The position numbers and the translations under genes are program-made. Positions 1 through 4,811 of a stretch of DNA of 5,911 bases are shown in pieces. The notes under the pieces are model-generated. The model was not told the DNA's origin, did not search any database, and saw only the letters and a program-made list of their open reading frames with translations. Numbering within the stretch: position 1 is the first letter of the stretch; every line of letters begins with the position of its first letter. Source of the stretch: Cyanothece sp. UBA12306 (GTDB lineage: Bacteria; Cyanobacteriota; Cyanobacteriia; Cyanobacteriales; Microcystaceae); assembly GCA_003448685.1 (NCBI GenBank), contig DLXW01000017.1:2632-8542 (forward strand). The letters run 5' to 3'.

Positions 1-641
1 ACCCAGCTGCTGCCTGAACCTGCTTGAATCATATTCATTAGTTGTTTAGGATCAATTTCAGCTTCTATTCCCAAGGAAAGCACTTCTCCGAGGGCTTTAG
101 TATTGATAAAGCAAAGATAATTAATCAGCAACTTAGAAAGAATAGCATGGGAAAGTGGCCCAACATAATAAATCTGGGAACCAATTGCTTCTAATATTCC
201 TTTTATTTGCTCGAAGCTGTCTTGATTTCCGCCCACATACATCGATAGTGTTCCCGTTTGGGCACCCTTTGCTCCGCCAGAAACAGGTGCGGCAATAGAG
301 TCAATTTTCTGTTTCTCAGCAAGGGCTGAAATTTTTTCCATAATTTCGATTGAGTTAGTCCCAGTATCGATCCAAATCGTTCCCGGGCGGGCATGGGCGA
401 TCGCTCCAGCATCCCCTAACATCACTGCTTCTAACTGTTTTGGCCCAGGCAGACTGGTCATAATGACATCAGCATTACCTGCTACCTCTGAGATGGAATT
501 GCGCCAGACCGCACCTGCTGTTACGAAGGATTCAGCTTTTTCGGGTTGGATGTCATGTACCGAAATATCAAATCCTTTTTTGAGCAGATTAGCAACCATA
601 CCACTGCCCATATTACCTAGACCAATAAATCCAATTTGCAT
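1..641 (-). CDS. 3-hydroxyisobutyrate dehydrogenase-family NAD(P)-dependent oxidoreductase (partial, C-terminus beyond window)
   Basis: Members of this family reversibly oxidise a beta-hydroxy acid (3-hydroxyisobutyrate, tartronate, 4-hydroxybutyrate, sometimes serine) to the semialdehyde with NAD(P) in the cytoplasm. About 213 codons are visible; the family is usually near 290 residues, so the C-terminal helical domain is mostly missing. The Rossmann motif GFIGLGNMG is at residues 4-12. Asp30 at the end of the second strand hints at NAD rather than NADP (inference). The substrate motif is AAPVSGG at 117-123, with Ala117 where DAPVSGG members have Asp. The likely catalytic lysine is Lys170, followed by Asn174 (SKLLIN). 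The usual Gly-rich stretch before the lysine is replaced by PLSHAIL. The ATG start at 641 is supported by an AGGAG 9 nt upstream and by the Rossmann motif beginning at once. It is the last visible gene of the operon, 51 nt after the aminotransferase. The family is secure; the substrate is unknown. Confidence 0.9.
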   Translation of the reverse strand, partial: MQIGFIGLGNMGSGMVANLLKKGFDISVHDIQPEKAESFVTAGAVWRNSISEVAGNADVIMTSLPGPKQLEAVMLGDAGAIAHARPGTIWIDTGTNSIEIMEKISALAEKQKIDSIAAPVSGGAKGAQTGTLSMYVGGNQDSFEQIKGILEAIGSQIYYVGPLSHAILSKLLINYLCFINTKALGEVLSLGIEAEIDPKQLMNMIQAGSGSSW

Positions 642-650
642 TGGGACTTT

Positions 651-655
651 CTCCT
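651..655 (-). promoter_or_regulatory. Shine-Dalgarno site of the dehydrogenase gene
   Basis: AGGAG on the minus strand, with 9 nt between it and the ATG at 641. It fixes the dehydrogenase start and suggests independent, efficient translation within the operon mRNA. Confidence 0.75.
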
Positions 656-692
656 ATCTAATTTAAGTATTGATGAAGTGATTAGCTGTTAA

Positions 693-2027
693 TCAACCTT
701 CGTAGGCTTCATCGGCAATTTTCAAGGCATCATCAATGATGGCAAACCCTTCTTCTAACTGTTCTTCATTAATGCAAAGTGGAGGGGACATAAACACCCA
801 ATTCCAGCGCACAAGACCATGTAAACCAAGTTCTCGCAGACGGGCAGCAACTTTTCCCATGATCGCCATTTCGTGAGATTTGGCATTCCAGGGCGCTAAA
901 GGTTCTCGCGTTTCTTGATTCTTGACGCACTCAATCACGCCATAAAGTCCTAAACTGCGGACATCTCCCACTGATGGATGTTTGGCCTTCATTTCCTGTA
1001 ACTTTTCTGCCATCCGTATCCCCATAATTCGGCTATTTTCCACCAGATTTTCTTCTTCATAAACCTTCATGGTCGCTAAAGCTGTAGCACAACCCATGGG
1101 ATTACCGCTGAATGTTAGTCCACAGCCGAGGGGGTTGGTTTCAAAATAATCGGCAATGTGCTGCCGTACTATAACTGCACCCATCGGAATATATCCACAG
1201 GTGAGTCCTTTGGCCATGGCCATAATATCGGGAACCACACCATAATGCTCGATTGCAAACATTTTTCCCGTGCGACCAAAACCTGCGATCACTTCGTCGC
1301 AAATGAGTAAAATGCCGTGCTGGTCAGCATATTCCCGTAGCGCTTGCCAGTAGCCATCAGGAGGAATAATACAACCATTGAAACCCGTAATCGTTTCCAT
1401 CAGGATTGCTGCCACATTTTCTGGCCCCTCAAACTCAATGGTTTGAATTACATGATCGATGTACACTTGGGGATTTCCTTCTGGTGCGTAGCCAAATGGA
1501 CAACGGTAAGCATAGGGATCGTGAACCCGAACAATCCCACTAATAGTCGGTTCGTGAGCTAAGCGTCTGGGGTCTCCTCCGGCGATCGCTGCACCTAAGG
1601 TTGCACCATGATAGCTACGATATCGGGTGACAATTTTATGCCGTCCCGTGTATAGTCGTGCGATTTTGATGGCATTTTCAACCGCTTCAGCGCCACTCAA
1701 AGTAAAAAAAGTCTTGGTCAGATCCCCTGGTGTAATTTCTGCTAACTTAGCCGCTGTTGCAGCACGAATTTCTGTCGCTGTACCTGGATGGGCGAATGCC
1801 AGTTGATCGGCTTGGTTTTTGATGGCTGCGATTACCTTGGGGTGGCTGTGACCAATATTCATGTTTACGTACTGACTGGAAAAATCCAGGTAGCGTTTGC
1901 CATCTTTGTCCCAGAAGTAAACACCCTCAGCCCGATCCATTAGAATAGGATTTTGGATATTTTTCTGAGGAACCCAGGAGAAAAAAACGTGGTCGCGATG
2001 GGTTTTGACAATTTCTTCAGCTTTCAT
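693..2027 (-). CDS. class-III (omega-)aminotransferase, PLP-dependent
   Basis: Fold-type I, class-III aminotransferases move an amino group between an omega-amine (taurine, beta-alanine, GABA, diamines) and an oxo acid such as pyruvate. Taking ATG 2027, the protein has 444 residues, the normal length. Visible motifs are the GHSHPK segment near 59-64, the PLP-phosphate region SGAEA at 111-115, the cofactor-stacking SYHG at 138-141, Glu211, the signature DEVIAGFGRTG at 244-254 with Asp244 for the pyridine nitrogen, and the Schiff-base lysine Lys273 in MAKGLTCGYIPMGA. The overall sequence looks closest to taurine-pyruvate or beta-alanine-pyruvate aminotransferases (recognition from memory, not a search). 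An in-frame TTG at 2090 would add 21 residues. I reject it because the extension covers a perfect hairpin at 2058-2080 and carries no family sequence. The gene lies 85 nt after the methyltransferase and 51 nt before the dehydrogenase. ATG 2027 has no good Shine-Dalgarno, only AAAAAAG. The substrate is not determined. Confidence 0.93.
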   Translation of the reverse strand: MKAEEIVKTHRDHVFFSWVPQKNIQNPILMDRAEGVYFWDKDGKRYLDFSSQYVNMNIGHSHPKVIAAIKNQADQLAFAHPGTATEIRAATAAKLAEITPGDLTKTFFTLSGAEAVENAIKIARLYTGRHKIVTRYRSYHGATLGAAIAGGDPRRLAHEPTISGIVRVHDPYAYRCPFGYAPEGNPQVYIDHVIQTIEFEGPENVAAILMETITGFNGCIIPPDGYWQALREYADQHGILLICDEVIAGFGRTGKMFAIEHYGVVPDIMAMAKGLTCGYIPMGAVIVRQHIADYFETNPLGCGLTFSGNPMGCATALATMKVYEEENLVENSRIMGIRMAEKLQEMKAKHPSVGDVRSLGLYGVIECVKNQETREPLAPWNAKSHEMAIMGKVAARLRELGLHGLVRWNWVFMSPPLCINEEQLEEGFAIIDDALKIADEAYEG

Positions 2028-2031
2028 CTTT

Positions 2032-2047
2032 TTTATTTGCAAATAAA
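2032..2047. promoter_or_regulatory. perfect 16-bp palindrome just upstream of the aminotransferase start
   Basis: TTTATTTGCAAATAAA reads the same on both strands and ends 4 nt before the ATG at 2027. As DNA it has operator-like symmetry. As RNA it could form only a weak A-U hairpin (6 bp, UGCA loop) over the ribosome-binding region. Its function is unknown and chance is possible in AT-rich spacer DNA. Confidence 0.3.
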
Positions 2048-2057
2048 CCACGGAATT

Positions 2058-2080
2058 TAAGGTGGCCAAGAGCCACCTTA
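2058..2080 (-). repeat. intercistronic hairpin, 9-bp perfect stem
   Basis: The arms TAAGGTGGC and GCCACCTTA pair perfectly around a 5-nt loop. In the operon mRNA the hairpin lies 32 nt after the methyltransferase stop and 30 nt before the aminotransferase ATG. No U-run follows on the minus strand, so it is not a convincing intrinsic terminator. It may be an mRNA processing or 3'-end-stabilising structure that sets the ratio of upstream to downstream products, or a remnant of a dispersed repeat. Confidence 0.55.
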
Positions 2081-2112
2081 CACTTGGCAATTACCGAGTA
2101 ACAAAAACTTAT

Positions 2113-2964
2113 TTATGGACGGCGAAAATGAAATAGACCCCATGTAAACAGACCTTTTTGGGCAGATTCCACCCATTGACATAAACCATTTTTAGTCGAT
2201 TCTAAAAATTCTGGTGTGCATTTTTGGCTAAGTTGATCATAATGGGCAATCACTGAATCCCTCAATTTAGTGTAATGGAGGAGCAACTGATAGGATTTGT
2301 CAATCACTTTGATGGTTTCAAAACCAAGGCTTTCGGCTTTACTGGTATAGGAATTGAAAGAACCTATACGCTCATGGTGTATATTGAGTCGTTCGAGTGA
2401 ATCCCTTAAGGCTCCATCTAGACAATCATCTGCTTGTAGAATATCCATGAATAGTAACTGTCCAGAGGGTTTGAGTACCCGATAGGCTTCTTCTAGGACT
2501 CGATCTTGTCCGTCACTGTGAAACAGAGCATCCTGAGACCAAACCAGATCAAAACTGCTATCATCAAAAGGGATATTTTTAAAATTGCCGTACACAATCT
2601 CAATCAAATTGTCCAGTCCCTGTTGAAGATTACGTCGCTCATTTTCCTGATTTTGCTCTTCACTAATGTTGAGACAGGTGACATGACAACCATATTTGCC
2701 AGCTAAAAGTCGCGCTGCTGGTCCATATCCAGAACCGAGATCGAGGATACGAAAATTGGGGTTGAGGTTTTCGACTTGTTCTGCCATCCATTCAGTGGTT
2801 TTCGCCATTGCCTCTGCAATGGGACGATCTGGATCATCTTCATATAATCCTAAATTTAAGGTGTCGCTGCCAATGGCAATCTCATACAAATTCCGCGCAT
2901 TTTCACTGTTGTAATGGACTCTGGCGCGCTCTGTGGCTTGTTCTGAGTTGGCTGTTGTTGTCAT
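2113..2964 (-). CDS. AdoMet-dependent N-methyltransferase, dimethylglycine/sarcosine methyltransferase-like
   Basis: A 283-residue class-I Rossmann methyltransferase with the AdoMet motif I LDLGSGYGP at 74-82, an acidic-strand equivalent CLNIS at 97-101, WSQDALFHS at 142-150 and the post-motif VLKPSGQLLF at 163-172. It resembles the dimethylglycine methyltransferase of Aphanothece halophytica (about 280 aa) along its whole length, including the C-terminal HYDQL...CTPEFL and the ending WGLFHFRRP (comparison from memory). That enzyme makes glycine betaine from sarcosine or dimethylglycine in the cytoplasm. At the position after the fifth strand, where I recall the Aphanothece enzyme having DPMQ, this protein has DILQ (174-177), so the substrate may differ. 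No partner glycine/sarcosine methyltransferase is in the window. The ATG at 2964 matches the expected N-terminus, but its Shine-Dalgarno is weak (AGAAGTAGAA). It is the second operon gene, 63 nt after the SHMT. Confidence is high for the family and moderate for an amine substrate. Confidence 0.88.
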   Translation of the reverse strand: MTTTANSEQATERARVHYNSENARNLYEIAIGSDTLNLGLYEDDPDRPIAEAMAKTTEWMAEQVENLNPNFRILDLGSGYGPAARLLAGKYGCHVTCLNISEEQNQENERRNLQQGLDNLIEIVYGNFKNIPFDDSSFDLVWSQDALFHSDGQDRVLEEAYRVLKPSGQLLFMDILQADDCLDGALRDSLERLNIHHERIGSFNSYTSKAESLGFETIKVIDKSYQLLLHYTKLRDSVIAHYDQLSQKCTPEFLESTKNGLCQWVESAQKGLFTWGLFHFRRP

Positions 2965-3027
2965 GAGTTCTACTTCTATTTCATGTTTTTAGATGTACGC
3001 TAAATTCAAAGAAACCCTCAATTGGGA

Positions 3028-4368
3028 TTAACTCTGAAGTTGGTATTGGGATTCGAGAGCCAACTTGCGGCTATCTGGCTCATAAATTGAATCTATATGG
3101 GGATGAAGGTGACATAACCGACTGACTTCATCTTGAACCTTGGCGATCGTCTTAGCTGTAGGTTCACTGCTGAGCATTTTATCTATTAGTTCGGCAATGC
3201 AATGCATTTCCTCAGCACCAAATCCCCGAGTTGTGATTGCCGATGTTCCTAAGCGGATACCGCTACAAATAGTCGACTTCTGGGAATCGTAGGGAAGCAT
3301 ATTTTTATTGACGGTAATCCTGACGCTGGCTAAGCGATCTTCAGCTTCCTTACCTGTAATACCTTTTTCACTTAAATCGATCAGCATCAGATGATTATCC
3401 GTACCACCAGAAATTAGGCGAAATCGCCTTTCTATCAAATCTGTTGCTAATATCTGGGAATTTTCGATTGTTTGACGTTGATAGTTGACAAAGCTTGCAG
3501 ACATTGCTTCTTTTAACATCACCGCTTTAGCAGCGATCGCATGTACATGGACGGCTCCCTGTACACCAGGGAATACTGCACTGTCAATCTTACGAGCAAA
3601 TTCTGGTGCGGAATGTTTCCCCAACAAGATCATCCCACTTCTGGGCCCGCGTAAAGTTTTTTGAGTGCTGGTGGTGACAAAGTGAGCGTAGGGAATGGGA
3701 GAAGGATGTAATCGGGCAGCAACTAATCCTGAGATGTGAGCAATATCAGCCAATAAATAGGCTCCGACTTCATCAGCAATTTCCCGAAACTTTTGGAAAT
3801 CAATTGTACGAGGATAGGCACTCGCACCAGCAATAATCAATTTTGGACGGATATCTTTAGCTTGAGCGAGAATCACATCATAGTCCAACAATTGTGTATC
3901 TGGATCTACTTGGTAAAAATGACAGTCATAATGCTTCCCTGTCATGTTAAATTTCGCACCGTGACTTAGATGCCCTCCGTGATCGAGATCCATCCCTAAG
4001 ATGCGATCGCCTGGTTTAAGAACAGTGAGATAAACTGCGTGATTGGCTTGGGAACCTGTATAGGGTTCAAGATTGGCGTGAGCTGCTCCAAATAATTCTT
4101 TGGCACGAGCGATTGCTAAATTTTCCAACTCGTCAATATTCTCACAGCCACTAAAGTAACGAAGACCTGGATATCCTTCCGCCACCTTATTTGTCAAGAT
4201 CGAGCCAGTGGCTTCTAGCACAGCACGACTAATAAAGTTAGCTGACGCAATTAATTCAATATTGTCTTTTTGTCTTTGGTTTTCCCTTTCAATAATGGCA
4301 AAAACTTCTGGATCTATGAAATCTAAACCATAGTTTCTTGGCTGGGTTTTGTCCTGGGAAATAGTCAA
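3028..4368 (-). CDS. glyA-like: serine hydroxymethyltransferase-family protein, divergent paralogue
   Basis: SHMT interconverts serine and glycine with tetrahydrofolate, using PLP. The 446-residue protein aligns with GlyA from end to end: IELIAS at 37-42, AEGYPG at 63-68, GSQAN at 105-109, HGGHLSHG at 130-137, Asp208 and His211 in ADIAHISGL, the PLP lysine Lys237 in TQKTL, Arg243, SGGTDNHL at 320-327 and the carboxylate-binding Arg372 in SGIRLGT. Several near-invariant GlyA positions differ: E. coli Tyr55 is Val62, Tyr65 is Phe72, Glu36 is Ala43, His228 is Gln236, and the GGQGGP loop reads GVQGAV at 268-273. It is probably not the housekeeping enzyme. Loss of the Tyr55 equivalent is known to widen the amino-acid donor in SHMT-family enzymes that form alpha-methylserine, so an alpha-substituted product is possible (inference). 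The C-terminus is about 20 residues longer than E. coli GlyA. The start is TTG at 4368, with AGGAG 9 nt upstream and no alternative near start. It is the first gene of the operon. Confidence 0.92.
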   Translation of the reverse strand: MTISQDKTQPRNYGLDFIDPEVFAIIERENQRQKDNIELIASANFISRAVLEATGSILTNKVAEGYPGLRYFSGCENIDELENLAIARAKELFGAAHANLEPYTGSQANHAVYLTVLKPGDRILGMDLDHGGHLSHGAKFNMTGKHYDCHFYQVDPDTQLLDYDVILAQAKDIRPKLIIAGASAYPRTIDFQKFREIADEVGAYLLADIAHISGLVAARLHPSPIPYAHFVTTSTQKTLRGPRSGMILLGKHSAPEFARKIDSAVFPGVQGAVHVHAIAAKAVMLKEAMSASFVNYQRQTIENSQILATDLIERRFRLISGGTDNHLMLIDLSEKGITGKEAEDRLASVRITVNKNMLPYDSQKSTICSGIRLGTSAITTRGFGAEEMHCIAELIDKMLSSEPTAKTIAKVQDEVSRLCHLHPHIDSIYEPDSRKLALESQYQLQS

Positions 4369-4377
4369 TGGCCTGTA

Positions 4378-4382
4378 CTCCT
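4378..4382 (-). promoter_or_regulatory. Shine-Dalgarno site deciding the TTG start of the SHMT-like gene
   Basis: AGGAG on the minus strand, with 9 nt to the TTG at 4368. No in-frame ATG or GTG lies near it. The next in-frame Met is deep inside the domain (residue 126), so TTG is the only plausible start. Confidence 0.75.
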
Positions 4383-4523
4383 AAAACCCTTGTTATTGTT
4401 TGATTTTTCTTGATAATCTGAATTAACTACAATTACAATGCAAAAATTCACTTGAAGCTTGCAGTTAATTGAGTTATCAATGATCTGATTTTACTAAGTA
4501 GTAGGACATAAATAAACAGTAGT

Positions 4524-4552
4524 ATATTAAGTTATTGTTATGGTTTGATCAA
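4524..4552 (-). promoter_or_regulatory. candidate promoter of the SHMT-methyltransferase-aminotransferase-dehydrogenase operon
   Basis: On the minus strand, -35 TTGATC (4547-4552) and -10 TAATAT (4524-4529) are separated by 17 nt. Transcription would start near 4517, leaving a leader of about 150 nt. The -10 is close to consensus and the spacing is ideal. In DNA this AT-rich other matches exist, for example TTGTAA with TATCAA nearer the gene, so the choice is tentative. Confidence 0.4.
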
Positions 4553-4572
4553 TTAGTCTAAATTTTACCCAC

Positions 4573-4602
4573 TTGCATAATTAATAAAAGGTATGCTACA
4601 CT
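4573..4602 (+). promoter_or_regulatory. promoter of the tRNA-Arg gene
   Basis: -35 TTGCAT (4573-4578) and -10 TACACT (4597-4602) with an 18-nt spacer and an extended -10 TG at 4594-4595. The predicted start near 4609 lies about 15 nt before the mature tRNA, a usual distance. Confidence 0.55.
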
Positions 4603-4624
4603 TGTTAATCGTTGAGTAAAACAA

Positions 4625-4698
4625 GGGCTTGTAGCTTAGTGGATTAGAGCGCGTGGCTACGAACCACGAGGTCGGGGGTTCAAGTCCCTCCAGGCCCG
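4625..4698 (+). tRNA. trnR-ACG: tRNA-Arg (anticodon ACG)
   Basis: A full cloverleaf is visible. The acceptor stem is GGGCTTG (4625-4631) with CAGGCCC (4691-4697), seven pairs including one G-U, and the discriminator is G4698. The D-arm is GCTTAGTGGATTAGAGC. The anticodon stem CGTGG/CCACG encloses the loop CTACGAA, with anticodon ACG at 4659-4661. The T-arm is GGGGG-TTCAAGT-CCCTC (4674-4690). No CCA is encoded; TAC follows. The ACG anticodon is normally deaminated to ICG by TadA and reads CGU, CGC and CGA. It has its own promoter, is divergent from the operon and converges with the amidase. Confidence 0.97.
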
Positions 4699-4712
4699 TA
4701 CAGGTGAGATCA

Positions 4713-4730
4713 ATAGTCTTTGCAGACTAT
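4713..4730 (+). repeat. small hairpin in the tRNA 3' trailer
   Basis: ATAGTCT and AGACTAT pair perfectly (7 bp) around a TTGC tetraloop, 14 nt after the mature tRNA end. No U-run follows, so it is not the terminator. It could guide 3' processing of the precursor or be incidental. Confidence 0.4.
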
Positions 4731-4755
4731 CACGATCATCAGCAATAAATTTTGT

Positions 4756-4796
4756 CCTCTGAAACTTTTATCTTAGGTTTCAGAGGTATGTTTTTT
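4756..4796 (+). terminator. intrinsic terminator of the tRNA-Arg transcript, perhaps serving the amidase from the other side
   Basis: CCTCTGAAAC (4756-4765) and GTTTCAGAGG (4777-4786) form a perfect 10-bp stem with an 11-nt loop. On the plus strand it is followed after TATG by six T (4791-4796). Read from the minus strand it lies 26 nt after the amidase stop, but the bases that follow (ACAAAATTT) are a poor U-run. It is therefore mainly a plus-strand terminator at a convergent junction. Confidence 0.75.
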
Positions 4797-4811
4797 GGTT
4801 AGTACGAACAA

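Larger units (their letters stand above)
4369..4624. other. 256-bp AT-rich intergenic region with divergent promoters
   Basis: This region separates the minus-strand operon from the plus-strand tRNA gene. It carries the tRNA promoter, a candidate operon promoter and a roughly 150-nt operon leader. An 8-bp inverted repeat in the leader, AATTAACT at 4421-4428 and AGTTAATT at 4463-4470, has its arms 34 bp apart. I see no riboswitch consensus, no NtcA site of the form GTA-N8-TAC and no coding potential. Confidence 0.6.

Noticed and set aside
203..412. Minus-strand 69-codon frame inside the dehydrogenase gene
   Set aside because: It is an out-of-frame shadow of the dehydrogenase, whose own frame carries clear family motifs.
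463..666. Plus-strand 67-codon frame
   Set aside because: Antisense to the dehydrogenase N-terminus; no motif and no ribosome site.
679..695. Inverted repeat TGATTA-GCTGT-TAATCA at the aminotransferase stop as a terminator
   Set aside because: The stem is only 6 bp and A-T rich, with no U-run, and the dehydrogenase follows with a good ribosome site.
1344..1562. Plus-strand 72-codon frame
   Set aside because: Antisense shadow of the aminotransferase; no recognisable protein.
2506..2914. Two overlapping plus-strand frames of 66 and 72 codons
   Set aside because: Both lie opposite the methyltransferase core, including its AdoMet motif; the hydrophobic run in the first is a by-product of antisense codons.
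3013..3028. CCC...GGG hairpin in the SHMT-methyltransferase spacer
   Set aside because: Only three G-C pairs; too weak to support a structure.
4369..4560. Glycine riboswitch or NtcA-controlled promoter before the SHMT-like gene
   Set aside because: I could find neither the conserved glycine aptamer core nor GTA-N8-TAC in this AT-rich stretch.
4625..4811. Prophage or genomic-island attachment site at the tRNA-Arg gene
   Set aside because: No integrase, no second copy of the tRNA 3' end and no change in HIP1 density across the junction are visible in the window.
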